Below, in pieces: positions 51,670 to 61,005 of a stretch of DNA of 64,000 nucleotides. The notes under the pieces were generated by a model, which was not told the origin of the DNA, did not search any database, and saw nothing but the letters and a program-made list of their open reading frames with translations. This stretch comes from Streptococcus parapneumoniae. GTDB lineage: Bacteria > Bacillota > Bacilli > Lactobacillales > Streptococcaceae. Location: NCBI RefSeq assembly GCF_037076355.1, contig NZ_AP026968.1, forward strand, positions 2,186,501 to 2,250,500. The letters run 5' to 3'. Each line of letters opens with the position of its first letter. Position 1 is the stretch's first letter. The position numbers and the translations under genes were made by a program.

Positions 51670-54396
51670 TTATTTAGGGGTAACAAAATAGATACCTGAT
51701 TGTGGTTTCAAGGTACGCCAACTTGATACATATAAACCACCAAAATTCATTTCTGACATTAAGAAGCTACCATCGCTATTAACGTACTCACAAAAAGCAA
51801 CATGACCATAGATTGGCGATGCCCCAGCTACACCATTCATGAATACAGCTGCAGAACCTGGTTTAGGAGTCGTTGAAATGTCATATCCTTGCGCTTGGCC
51901 ACTATCAACCCACTGATTGGCATTTCCTAGATAGGGATGAATGCCAACTCCAATTTGAGCAAAGCGATTATAGACATACCAAGTACAATTCCCTAGTTCA
52001 TAAGCGTTACCTGAATATCCTTGTCCTTCTAAAAGTGCTTGATCGGTAGGTAGTCCATAAGGTAGCTTATCTTTATATTCTGCTGGAACTTGCTTGCTAG
52101 AAACACCTGTCGAACCTCCTCCTTTATTTTTTAAGAAATTCAACCATTGACGAGCTGCATTTTGTCGTTCTAAGAGCTTATTACCTGGTACTCCCAACCA
52201 AGCGTTCAAGAAGTCCTCCGTAAGAGCTTCTACGGATCCAGTAGATGTTACAATTCTTCTGAATGCTGCACGTCTAGTTGGATCATCTTCCTCCAGAAGA
52301 AATTTTGTTTGGACTTCTGCAGACCAAATATCTCCATTCACAGCTTTTGCAAAATTCCACAATGCAAGAGCACGAGGACCAGTAAATTGGCCAATCCCAA
52401 TCCCTATATAGTGTAAACCGTTGACTAGATAACCTCTTTCATTTAGAGGCAAGGTAGGGTACATAGCTTGAAAGGCTCCCCAGTTGCCAACTAGATTTTC
52501 TGCAGTTGGCTCTTTAGCAACTTTATCAAACTGATTATTGGTTAGAAAGTCTGTTTCATAGCGTTTAAAGGTGATGGAACTCTCAATATCAAATCCTCCC
52601 AAAACGGCTGCGATTCCTTCATCTGTTGCTTCTGGTATATTTTTTTTGATTGCATCCGCAAAAGCTCTTGCACGTCTTCCTTTATCTCCAGATGTTTCAA
52701 TATTACTGACAACAGACGTTGCTTGGGTATATTCTACACGCTGGAAGTAAAAACCGACATTAACATAAGTCCAGCTCTTCTTGATGTTCCCATCTTTATC
52801 TTTCTTATTTGATCGATCAGGTTCTAGCTTTTGATAATAAACGGTTTGATTTCCTTCAGGTGCTACCTTTCCAATAATATCTCCAGCTTTGACGTGATCG
52901 CCTGTTTTATAGCGAATCGTATCTACGTTCTTATACAGAAACTTAGAATCCTGATCACTAATTTCTATGTCACTCCCCTTAACTTCAACTTTCCCATCTA
53001 AAACAGCTAACAGAGACTGACCTCCTGAGGCCTGCAAAACAGAGCCATTAAAAACTTCCGTTTTCGTTTTATATCCAAAACGTTCAATAATCTGAAGGGG
53101 AGCTTCTGATTCAGGCTGATCTTCTGTATAAAATGGATTATCTAGTTCTTGAAGCAACATATATTTTCCGCTATCTCTAGCAATTTCTAAGAGTTCTTTA
53201 TACTCCTCTAACTCGTCCTTATCAAGCTTATAGAGATTATTTTTAGTATAAAGCTCTTCCATCGTTTTAAGATTGTCTTTATCCCCATTCAAATTCTTCC
53301 ATAAGGTATCTAAGTAAAGTTTTCCACGATTCTGTTGTGAAAAATATTTATTCCCGTCTATACGAAGCTTATCTGAAATATCATCATACTTATAATTCAA
53401 GTACAGAAGTGGATCGTCAATATTTGTCCAATAATCTACCTTGTCATCCGATTTTTCACGATCCAATTTTGAAAGATACAACCAAGTATCATTCAAATCA
53501 AATTCATCTTGACGGGTAATTCCTGAACTACCAATACCAAGTATAGCTAGAAACAAAAGCAGACCAAAAGCAATCAGATAAGCCTTTAAGCTAAATGGAT
53601 TTTTGATAATAGCTTGAAGCGGTTTAGAACCTACACGATAGAACTTCCTCGCTTTCTTAGCCACTTTCCCTGTTTTAGAAGCAGCCAAGCGTTTCTTATA
53701 ATCCTGAATACGACGAGAGAGTTTTCCTTCCCAAGAAAATTCTCTTGGAGTTCGAGTGAAACCTCTTCCTTTAGCCTTATTGTAGGCTCTATTTCCAAGG
53801 CTATAGCTCGATTTAACCATTCCTTGGCCAATTTTACCGCTATACTTCCCAATCGTTTTGATCCGTTTCCCTTGAATCTGAATATCCTGATACCGATATT
53901 TAGTTCGTGCTATATCTGACAGTGTATCATCCTGATGCGCTGCAGAACTAGCTTGTTGACTCGCAGAACGTTCTAAAGCCTGTTTAGTAGCACGATAAAA
54001 CTTCTTCTTACGTGAATCACCGTTAGCCTCTTGAGCAACTTTAAAAGTTCTTTTAGAAGTTTTTTTCTCCAGTTTCGCCTTATCTAATTCCTTCTTAAGG
54101 AAGGCCTGCTTTTTAATTTCCTCTGGACGAAGTGCCTTTCCTTCTTTTTCAAGGTTTTTTCCTTGTTTCTGGATATTCTTGTACTCTTTTTGTATCTTCT
54201 TGACCTTGTTCTTAGAAGCTCGAAATTGGCTCCGACTCTTCTTTACCAACTGACGTTTAGAGTGAGTCTGAGATTGTAGCTTCGTAAGTTGTTTTGCGCT
54301 ATCTTGTTGAACCGTTCGGTAATTCTTACGAACCGTCTCCAGTTTTTGATCTAACTTATGACCGATTGTTTTTGGTCTGCCTTTCTCCTGATCCAT
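51670..54396 (-). CDS. PrgK-like T4SS cell-wall hydrolase
   Basis: A 908-residue protein with a long basic cytoplasmic coiled-coil region (1-265) and a single membrane helix (KAYLIAFGLLLFLAILGIGSS, about 268-290). The extracellular part holds a LytM/M23-like domain (LLAVLDGKVEVKG ... YKTGDHVKAGDIIGKV), a phage-tail-lysozyme-like domain (about 560-730, ADAIKKNIPEATDEGIAAVLGGFDIES) and a C-terminal CHAP amidase. The CHAP Cys is in LGNCTWYVYNRF near 797 and the His in IYGHVAFCEY. The LytM part lacks the usual zinc His pair and is probably inactive. The three-module order matches PrgK of pCF10, which opens peptidoglycan for the channel. Confidence 0.9.
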   Translation of the reverse strand: MDQEKGRPKTIGHKLDQKLETVRKNYRTVQQDSAKQLTKLQSQTHSKRQLVKKSRSQFRASKNKVKKIQKEYKNIQKQGKNLEKEGKALRPEEIKKQAFLKKELDKAKLEKKTSKRTFKVAQEANGDSRKKKFYRATKQALERSASQQASSAAHQDDTLSDIARTKYRYQDIQIQGKRIKTIGKYSGKIGQGMVKSSYSLGNRAYNKAKGRGFTRTPREFSWEGKLSRRIQDYKKRLAASKTGKVAKKARKFYRVGSKPLQAIIKNPFSLKAYLIAFGLLLFLAILGIGSSGITRQDEFDLNDTWLYLSKLDREKSDDKVDYWTNIDDPLLYLNYKYDDISDKLRIDGNKYFSQQNRGKLYLDTLWKNLNGDKDNLKTMEELYTKNNLYKLDKDELEEYKELLEIARDSGKYMLLQELDNPFYTEDQPESEAPLQIIERFGYKTKTEVFNGSVLQASGGQSLLAVLDGKVEVKGSDIEISDQDSKFLYKNVDTIRYKTGDHVKAGDIIGKVAPEGNQTVYYQKLEPDRSNKKDKDGNIKKSWTYVNVGFYFQRVEYTQATSVVSNIETSGDKGRRARAFADAIKKNIPEATDEGIAAVLGGFDIESSITFKRYETDFLTNNQFDKVAKEPTAENLVGNWGAFQAMYPTLPLNERGYLVNGLHYIGIGIGQFTGPRALALWNFAKAVNGDIWSAEVQTKFLLEEDDPTRRAAFRRIVTSTGSVEALTEDFLNAWLGVPGNKLLERQNAARQWLNFLKNKGGGSTGVSSKQVPAEYKDKLPYGLPTDQALLEGQGYSGNAYELGNCTWYVYNRFAQIGVGIHPYLGNANQWVDSGQAQGYDISTTPKPGSAAVFMNGVAGASPIYGHVAFCEYVNSDGSFLMSEMNFGGLYVSSWRTLKPQSGIYFVTPK

Positions 54397-54406
54397 AGTG
54401 AGACTC

Positions 54407-56770
54407 CTAAGCGTCTGTTGCGACTAAGTTATACAACTTAGTATTCTTTGGTATTGGATTTTCAAATGGCACCACAACTGGCCCAGCTACGATTAAGCCA
54501 GTACCTTTAGCTTTTGGTTTGGCTAAGTAGCGAATCTGTTTATCGGTCAGATTGACAATCTCTTTTAGGATAGCCAAATCTTGGGGTTTTTGTTTGAGTA
54601 AAATCATAAACTCACTATTTGAGAGCAACTTCCGACCTTCTTCAACAGCAGCTAGTGTTTCTACGTTCTGTGTAATTCCTGTTGGAATCGCACCGTATTT
54701 CCGAATCCGTGAATACAGGGTAGTAAAGAAATCAGCTTGTGCCTTATTTTTAAATAAAATCTGCATCTCATCAAAGTAAACCCATGTAGTACATTTCCCT
54801 TGATTCTCTACAATTTGATTCCAGATATAATCCTGAATCACCATCAAAGCGAACGGCTTCAATTTGTGCGACAACTTCTTCAGATTAAAGATAACAAAGC
54901 GATGATTGAGATCCACGTTGGTATTGTGAGCAAAAATGTCCTGAGAACCAGTTGTATAGGTCTCTACTGCTAAAGCTAAGTCTTGTGCTTCGGGTTCGGG
55001 TTGTTCTTTCAAGACCTGGTGCCACTCTTTTAATGTTGGGGTAAAATTCTCCGTCAAATAGCGTTCATAAGTCATACCTGTCACTCGGTCAATAATTCCA
55101 ATCTGTGCATCTGTCACCTCTGACAGAATCGATTCAAACAATCCCATCAACAAGTTTGCCTTATCTCCAATCGGATCGTCATCCTCATCGTCCAAACGAT
55201 CCAGATCTGGTAGATCCAAAAGATTGATATGTGTTTTAGAACCGATTGAAATATCCACCATCTGAGCACCGAAAGCACGGCCAATATCAGAATATTCATC
55301 TTCGGGATCCACGATGATAACTCGGTCTTCTGGGTATTTCAGCAAAGTCGGAATAACCTCTCCACCCTTGATCGTAGTAGACTTACCAGATCCAGAGGAA
55401 CCCAGCACAACACCTGAACCAGTATTCAAATCACGTTTTCGATCTAGTGTAATAATATTGTTTGATAATTGATTCTGACCATAATAGCGAGCAAGCGAGC
55501 TGTCAGACTTCAAGTCCACGTTGGTAAAAGGGACTTGCGTAGCAATATTAGCTGTCGTCATCTTTCTCATAAAATTCTTCTTCACATTCAAGAAGCACTC
55601 ACCGATAGGTAAAATCGTATTCAAAGCCTCTTCTTGATAATAATAAAGATCCTCAAACTCTACCCCTAATTTACGGCCAGCACGCTTAATCTTCTGTTTG
55701 TTACGTTGTAGTTCTTCTTGGCTCTCTGCCTTAAAATACACTGCAATCAAACCAGAAAAGATTTTCTGATCATACTCAGTAATCTCGTCTCGCCACTTCT
55801 TAGTAGCCTCTGAAATTTCTTGGTCACGACCAGCCACAACCGCATCATCAAAAATACCAGATTTAGCGGCCTTACGTTTAGAACGAAGTTTCCCAATTTC
55901 AGCATCTGTTTCAGCATCGTCAATTTTCTCTAAGATTTCAACATTCTCATAAGGTTCTGCATGGATAGTAATAGCTAGTTCAAATCCTAGTGTTGTTAAA
56001 TCCCGAATAAGTCGATCAGACATCCAGTTTGGATAGCGGTGCGCATAAAGTACCTTGACCCAACTATCATCTATAATCATGCGTTTTTCTTGAAATTCAA
56101 TCCTGTTTGGCGCAATAAATGATTTAGTAGATAAACCTGTCAAAGCAATTTCTTTGTAATCGAAATTGACATACGGGTTACCTCGTAGTAACTCAGAAAA
56201 GACTTTTAGACGATCCAAACCATTCATATCCCTGAAAATAATATCAGATTCCTGAAATTGAGTTCCTAGGGAAACTCCAATATCTTGTAGGATCAACTGA
56301 GCCTGTTTTCGGTCATCCGCTTTGGTTGAAATGGTCACATACTTATGTACCTCGAAGTTGTTAGCGTGTGTCGTAAATCGCTCCTTGATCATCTTATTTA
56401 GCTCTTCACGATAGTCGTCAAAACCATCATTTGTTTCTTCAAACAAGATATTCTGCAAGGAGTTATCCGATACTCGACGGTTAATCACTAAGAGTTGATA
56501 GTTACTACCCTCATCCAGTGAATTAAGAGCATCCATCGTTGTATCGATGATACTCTCTTTTTCATCTTGTTGAGCTGTCGAGTAAGAAGCATCTCCCAAC
56601 ATAAAGCTACGAGAATATTTCTCACGTGCAACGTGCATCAATCCATCTTCATGTAGAAGTGTGTAATTGATCGTATTTTGCGTCGTAGGTTTCATCTGAC
56701 GACGCAAGCGCTCAATTCTTTTCTTTTCTGCGTTTTCTAGTTTTTCTCTTTTGCTTTTGAATAAACTCAT
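54407..56770 (-). CDS. VirB4-family T4SS ATPase (PrgJ-like)
   Basis: A 787-residue ATPase with canonical Walker A GVVLGSSGSGKSTT near residue 455 and Walker B TTWVYFDEMQILF near 660. The motif IRKYGAIPTGITQNVET and the C-terminal LILLKQKPQDLAIL region are typical of VirB4/TraE proteins. It energises channel assembly and substrate transfer at the membrane. The annotated start overlaps the PrgI-like gene by 59 bases; a later start at MKPTTQN would lack an RBS, so the longer form is kept. Confidence 0.93.
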   Translation of the reverse strand: MSLFKSKREKLENAEKKRIERLRRQMKPTTQNTINYTLLHEDGLMHVAREKYSRSFMLGDASYSTAQQDEKESIIDTTMDALNSLDEGSNYQLLVINRRVSDNSLQNILFEETNDGFDDYREELNKMIKERFTTHANNFEVHKYVTISTKADDRKQAQLILQDIGVSLGTQFQESDIIFRDMNGLDRLKVFSELLRGNPYVNFDYKEIALTGLSTKSFIAPNRIEFQEKRMIIDDSWVKVLYAHRYPNWMSDRLIRDLTTLGFELAITIHAEPYENVEILEKIDDAETDAEIGKLRSKRKAAKSGIFDDAVVAGRDQEISEATKKWRDEITEYDQKIFSGLIAVYFKAESQEELQRNKQKIKRAGRKLGVEFEDLYYYQEEALNTILPIGECFLNVKKNFMRKMTTANIATQVPFTNVDLKSDSSLARYYGQNQLSNNIITLDRKRDLNTGSGVVLGSSGSGKSTTIKGGEVIPTLLKYPEDRVIIVDPEDEYSDIGRAFGAQMVDISIGSKTHINLLDLPDLDRLDDEDDDPIGDKANLLMGLFESILSEVTDAQIGIIDRVTGMTYERYLTENFTPTLKEWHQVLKEQPEPEAQDLALAVETYTTGSQDIFAHNTNVDLNHRFVIFNLKKLSHKLKPFALMVIQDYIWNQIVENQGKCTTWVYFDEMQILFKNKAQADFFTTLYSRIRKYGAIPTGITQNVETLAAVEEGRKLLSNSEFMILLKQKPQDLAILKEIVNLTDKQIRYLAKPKAKGTGLIVAGPVVVPFENPIPKNTKLYNLVATDA

Positions 56771-57086
56771 CTTTCGTATACATTCCTACCTTTCCAAATT
56801 CTGTCTCATAGGTTCTTTGTTGGATTCGGAAAAAGAAATTGATTTTTTCTTTAATCCGCATTCTTTTTGTCATGCCTGTACCGTACATTGCACCAGGAAC
56901 GACAAATAGAGCATCCCACAGATAAATGTACCAATCAGGCAAACCAAAGAAGTATATAGCAATTGTCCCTGAGACAGCTATTATCAAACACACGTATAGA
57001 ACAATCATTCTACCTGTTAATCCAAATAGAATGGGCTTGTCCTCATTTTCAAATTCTCTTAAAAATTCTGATCCAATTTTTTTCAA
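56712..57086 (-). CDS. PrgI/VirB3-like membrane protein
   Basis: A 124-residue protein starting at TTG with RBS GAGAGGAAA. Two adjacent membrane helices (GRMIVLYVCLIIAVSGTIAIYFF; WYIYLWDALFVVPGAMYG) and a very basic tail (KQKRKTRKRRKEKN) fit the PrgI family, the VirB3-like partner encoded just before VirB4. The 3' end overlaps the VirB4 gene by 59 bases. Confidence 0.85.
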   Translation of the reverse strand: MKKIGSEFLREFENEDKPILFGLTGRMIVLYVCLIIAVSGTIAIYFFGLPDWYIYLWDALFVVPGAMYGTGMTKRMRIKEKINFFFRIQQRTYETEFGKVGMYTKDEFIQKQKRKTRKRRKEKN

Positions 57087-57142
57087 TTAGTTTCCTCTCA
57101 TACAAACTCACATCGATTAATTCTAATTTTTCTACACATGGA

Positions 57143-57892
57143 TTACACTCCTAAAAGTTGCTTAGCTTTTCGACTAGTTCCAACAAGTGTAAAGATGTAT
57201 ATAACACCTTTAGCGATTGAAGCAAATGCTGTTCCCCAACTTCCACTAGATCCTGCCGCAACTTTTAACATATCTGTAGTGACTAAACCACTATATACAA
57301 CAGATACCACAATTAGAATAACTCCTATAAAGGCTGACGCTGCAAAATATTTCAGGAAGTTAATCGTAACAGATCGTAAAGAATCCATCATAAAGAACGC
57401 CACCAATAATGGAGCTAAAGCCTTAAGCATATACAAGTCTAAATACCTTAGAAATATGATGATTCCAAGTATTATATTAGCTATGAATTCAGTTAGTCCA
57501 CCGACGAGACCAAAAATCATTTTTTCAAACCAACCTTTGACAGCACCTTGCGCATATTGATATTTATCAAGTTGTGAAGGTACTACATGAGCAATTACCT
57601 TTACAATAATATTAAGTAATTCCAGAATGGCATCGCAAATTTGAGATGAGGCAGAAATCATGATGAAAGCAAATAAATACTTCATCAAGGCCTCTAACCA
57701 TATCTTTTGGGTTAGCGAACCTCCTCTGGACTTGACCATTTGTGACCATGATGCCATCTCAAACCAGAAAAAAAGACCTAAAAGGATATACCCAATAGGT
57801 CTGACTGCATCAGCCATTATGTTTACAGCTTGGTTTGTCGCAGAGCTGTAACTAGAAAGAGAGCTTGTCAGCTCTCTAATATCTAAATTCAT
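57143..57892 (-). CDS. VirB6/PrgH-like polytopic membrane protein
   Basis: A 249-residue protein with about six hydrophobic segments (including RPIGYILLGLFFWFEMASWS, FIANIILGIIIFLRYLDLYML, SAFIGVILIVVSVVYSGLV). Its size, topology and place between the small pilin-like gene and PrgI match PrgH/VirB6-type inner channel proteins. Confidence 0.83.
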   Translation of the reverse strand: MNLDIRELTSSLSSYSSATNQAVNIMADAVRPIGYILLGLFFWFEMASWSQMVKSRGGSLTQKIWLEALMKYLFAFIMISASSQICDAILELLNIIVKVIAHVVPSQLDKYQYAQGAVKGWFEKMIFGLVGGLTEFIANIILGIIIFLRYLDLYMLKALAPLLVAFFMMDSLRSVTINFLKYFAASAFIGVILIVVSVVYSGLVTTDMLKVAAGSSGSWGTAFASIAKGVIYIFTLVGTSRKAKQLLGV

Positions 57893-57901
57893 AGGCTACT
57901 C

Positions 57902-58129
57902 CTAAAATTTTAGCTGAGACAGTGATGCAACGACTGCAGCCGCAATCCCAGCAGAAGCAACAGCTAAAAATGCACCATTAATCATAGAATCAGACCCATC
58001 ATCTTGTCTTTGCTTATCTTTATTCTTTCTTCCTTGAATATAATCAACAGCACCATTCCAGATCCAGATAAGACCTGTGATTGTTCCAACTACACCTAGA
58101 CCAGTAATAATTTTTGTAATAATTTCCAT
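57902..58129 (-). CDS. Small two-helix membrane protein (VirB2/PrgG-like candidate)
   Basis: A 75-residue protein with two membrane helices (IITGLGVVGTITGLIWIWNGAV and MINGAFLAVASAGIAAAVVASL) separated by a short charged loop (GRKNKDKQRQDDGSD). That is the outline of VirB2-like pilins without a cleaved leader. It lies ten bases before the VirB6-like gene. A terminator-like hairpin stands between it and the upstream gene. Confidence 0.72.
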   Translation of the reverse strand: MEIITKIITGLGVVGTITGLIWIWNGAVDYIQGRKNKDKQRQDDGSDSMINGAFLAVASAGIAAAVVASLSQLKF

Positions 58130-58159
58130 TTTGTTTTACCTCTTTTAATTTCATTTTTT

Positions 58160-58194
58160 ATAACAAAAGGCACTGCAGAGATTTCTACAGTGCC
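58160..58194 (-). terminator. Terminator-like hairpin inside the T4SS operon
   Basis: On the minus strand GGCACTGTAGA-AATC-TCTGCAGTGCC makes an 11-bp stem (one G-U) followed by TTTTGTT. It lies between the first T4SS gene (58211-58633) and the pilin-like gene. It may attenuate downstream expression or process the transcript. Confidence 0.65.
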
Positions 58195-58210
58195 AAACAC
58201 AATATTATTT

Positions 58211-58633
58211 TTATAATTCATCAAATTCTTCACGATAAATCGTCCGAACAGTAGCTAATAGAAGAGTAAGTACTATCATAATCGGAATCTCAATATGTGG
58301 ATAGGGGAGGAAATTAGTTCCACCTGCAGGTATTGGAAATTCATGAACTGCGCCATCAATCCAAGCACGTTGAACAAAACCCATAACATGAATTCCGTAC
58401 CATCGGAAAAAAGCATCTCCTACCGAAGGAGTAATCCAGTGTAAGATATCAATCAAAAGCCAAAAAGGCAAAAACAGAACTAATCCAACACAACATTTAG
58501 ATACAATCCAAAGTATGACAACTCCAAACGCTGATTTCACAACATTAATACACCAAAGAACGATATAAAAGGGAGCTGTAAAAATCCTAATGATAGCTAC
58601 CCATAACCAGGAAAAATCACTCCCTAATTTCAT
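58211..58633 (-). CDS. Polytopic membrane protein, first gene of the T4SS operon (PrgF position)
   Basis: A 140-residue protein with three or four hydrophobic segments (IFTAPFYIVLWCINVVKSAF, LVLFLPFWLLIDIL, IPIMIVLTLLLATV). RBS GGAGGAG. It is transcribed from its own promoter and starts the T4SS gene run. No motif is recognised; the position equals prgF of pCF10. Confidence 0.75.
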   Translation of the reverse strand: MKLGSDFSWLWVAIIRIFTAPFYIVLWCINVVKSAFGVVILWIVSKCCVGLVLFLPFWLLIDILHWITPSVGDAFFRWYGIHVMGFVQRAWIDGAVHEFPIPAGGTNFLPYPHIEIPIMIVLTLLLATVRTIYREEFDEL

Positions 58634-58660
58634 AACTCTACTCCTCCACGATTTACCGTT

Positions 58661-58704
58661 ATTATAGCATAAATCGACAACCTTAACAATATTTTTATAT
58701 TGTT
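58661..58704 (-). promoter_or_regulatory. Promoter of the T4SS operon with palindrome at -35
   Basis: TTGTTA (58684-58689), 17 nt, TATAAT (58661-58666), the best promoter match in the element. The perfect 8-bp inverted repeat AACAATAT-N4-ATATTGTT (58685-58704) overlaps the -35 box and is a candidate operator for a repressor not seen in this window. Confidence 0.75.
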
Positions 58705-58720
58705 TTTACATTATATTTTA

Positions 58721-60994
58721 CTACTTTTTATTTAATTTCCTATAGATTATTACAGAGATTCCTAATGCTATTCCAATGATTCCTGTCAAAGTCAAGAAAT
58801 TGGATAAACTAGTTCCCGTATTAGGTAATACTTTTTCAGCTTGGGTGCCTACTTCGATAATTTCATTTACAGGATCTACTTTTTCAAGACTCGGTTTGTT
58901 TTCTTTTACCTCTCCTGTATCTGGGTCAAGATAATAAGTTGTCGTAATTGTTTCTCTACCTTTAACACCAGCTTGAATAATTTTTTCTTCACCTTTCTTT
59001 AAATCTTTATTTTCTCGTTTTTCAGTTTTAAATTCTGTTTCCCTAATTTCAACTTTGGGCTTAGTCCCTACTGAAATCACTTCGTCTACAGATTCAGTTT
59101 TTTCAACCTTTGGTTCATTTGCGGTTACTTCTCCTGTTTCAGAATTAAAACTATAGGTAATCGTGGTTGTTTCATGACCTTTGCTACCTTTTGTAACAAC
59201 TGTCTTTTTACCTGCTTCTGACTCTTTGTCTTCAACATATTTTGTTTTATAATCTAGTTCCTTAGTCGCAACAGCTGATTTGCTGCCTCTAGCTACTACT
59301 TTATCAACAGCTTCTTTGAGGACTTCCTCTTTTATAGATGGTTCATCTTTCGTTCGAACTCCTTTTTGAGTTACATAGGTTTTAGTAGTTCTTTTAACCC
59401 CTACAACACCTTCAGTTACAATTTTTTCCTGTCCAAACTCTAACTCAGGATCCTCTGTATAAACAGTCTTAAAAGCTATATCAGACTCTGCAACATCTAC
59501 ATCTTGCCCCTTTGTACCTTTTGCAATTACTTTATCAACGGCTTTTTTAAGGATTTTCTCTGTGACAGCTGGATCCCCTACACGTTTGCCTGATTGAGTA
59601 ACATAAGTCTTTGTTATTTCTTTTTGACCTACAGCACCTTCAGTTACAACTTTGGTCTGTCCAATTTCTAACTCAGGATCCTCTGTATAAGTTGTGTTAA
59701 AAGAGATGTCTTCTGTTTTCACCTCAACGTCTGATCCTTTAGTTCCTCTAAGAACAATGCGATCAACTTTAGGTTTTGTAATAGTAGTTGAAATAACTTT
59801 ACCACCTTTTAAAGAAACCAATTGTGAACCTTCACTACCAGCTTGCTTTTCTTTCTCTTGACCAGCAGCCAGCGATGGATCCTCTTCATATTTGGTTTCA
59901 AAAGCAATTTTTTCAGGTCTGAGAATATTGATTTTTTCATCTACTTTTTTACCATCTACTGTTACAGAACTGCGAATACTACGTTCTACAGACGGTGTAC
60001 CAGTAAAGGTATAATTAACAGTATAAGAACCATTATCTAAATCACCTGACCAAGAAACGGTATTATTGGTGATAGTTAGAGGAGTTTTTTGACCATTAGG
60101 AGAAACTAATTCTGCTGATGTTAATGTCAAGTCTGCTTCAGGACTAATAGAGACTGTTCCTTTTTGTTTCACAGAAACTTTCTCTTCTTTGATTTCCTCA
60201 ACAGCTGTTTTAGCAAACTGAGCATTAATTGCTTTTTGTCTTTCTGATTCATTCGTAGAGTCATTAGATATAAAAATATTATTATGACCTGCCGCCTTCA
60301 TAACTTCAACAGAGTGGCTACCCTCATTTGCATCATAGGTAACTGTATAAAATGTTTTAGCATGATTTTTTGCCCATGTCGCATAATGAATATCTATTGT
60401 TTCTGTACTCATCCAGTCATCAGTAAACTGAATTGTTGAAACATAAGAATTCTTTTTTCCGCTATAATTATCATATATTTCTGAAAAATCTTTCCCGATA
60501 CTATCTTCTGATATATTCCAGCCTTCTTTTCTGAATAAATCTATAAAATCATACCTTTTGATTTGCTTATTTTCTAATAATTTAATAAGATTTTTCTTAT
60601 TCATCGGCTTTCCAGATGCAATTCCAGTATCTTGAGCTTTATAAGAATCTGAATAGTTTCCACCATAACTAAACAACCAAATTTGATCTTCGTCAGACAT
60701 TGTTGAAATCAATGACTTCAAATCTGAAAGCATTTTAGTAAAATTATATTCATTCGAAGGTGAAAAATCTAACAAAACCAATAAATCCATCGGCTTTATC
60801 TTCTTCTCTGTAGTTCGATTGATTTCTTCTCTAGACTTAGCCGTAAAAGTTAGAGTATTACCATTTACGTTACTATTCTCTTGTGCATAAACCTTTGTGG
60901 TCTCTACAAACGGTGTAACAACTTCAACTAAATTCGCAAATCCTAGAACTGTTAGTCCTAGGATTACACTACAACGCTGTTTCCATTTTCTCAT
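58721..60994 (-). CDS. LPXTG surface protein with vWA and five G5 domains
   Basis: A 757-residue cell-wall protein. A signal peptide (residues about 1-38) is followed by a von Willebrand A-like domain (about 65-260) whose MIDAS motif DFSPS is intact. An Ig-like segment comes next, and then five G5 repeats of about 70-80 residues, marked by endings such as VDRIVLRGTKG, VDKVIAKGTKG, VDKVVARGSKS, VDEVISVGTKP and VNEIIEVGTQA. The sorting signal LPNTG, a membrane helix and RKLNKK end the protein. It is 11 bases after the AgI/II-like gene, so both are co-transcribed. Probably a mating-pair or host adhesin; position equals prgC-type genes of pCF10. Confidence 0.92.
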   Translation of the reverse strand: MRKWKQRCSVILGLTVLGFANLVEVVTPFVETTKVYAQENSNVNGNTLTFTAKSREEINRTTEKKIKPMDLLVLLDFSPSNEYNFTKMLSDLKSLISTMSDEDQIWLFSYGGNYSDSYKAQDTGIASGKPMNKKNLIKLLENKQIKRYDFIDLFRKEGWNISEDSIGKDFSEIYDNYSGKKNSYVSTIQFTDDWMSTETIDIHYATWAKNHAKTFYTVTYDANEGSHSVEVMKAAGHNNIFISNDSTNESERQKAINAQFAKTAVEEIKEEKVSVKQKGTVSISPEADLTLTSAELVSPNGQKTPLTITNNTVSWSGDLDNGSYTVNYTFTGTPSVERSIRSSVTVDGKKVDEKINILRPEKIAFETKYEEDPSLAAGQEKEKQAGSEGSQLVSLKGGKVISTTITKPKVDRIVLRGTKGSDVEVKTEDISFNTTYTEDPELEIGQTKVVTEGAVGQKEITKTYVTQSGKRVGDPAVTEKILKKAVDKVIAKGTKGQDVDVAESDIAFKTVYTEDPELEFGQEKIVTEGVVGVKRTTKTYVTQKGVRTKDEPSIKEEVLKEAVDKVVARGSKSAVATKELDYKTKYVEDKESEAGKKTVVTKGSKGHETTTITYSFNSETGEVTANEPKVEKTESVDEVISVGTKPKVEIRETEFKTEKRENKDLKKGEEKIIQAGVKGRETITTTYYLDPDTGEVKENKPSLEKVDPVNEIIEVGTQAEKVLPNTGTSLSNFLTLTGIIGIALGISVIIYRKLNKK

Positions 60995-61005
60995 AATTTT
61001 TTAAC

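Noticed and set aside
58721..60994. Pilus subunit with sortase-made crosslinks
   Set aside because: There is a vWA domain and LPNTG but no pilin motif and no class C sortase next to it; G5 repeats point to an adhesin.
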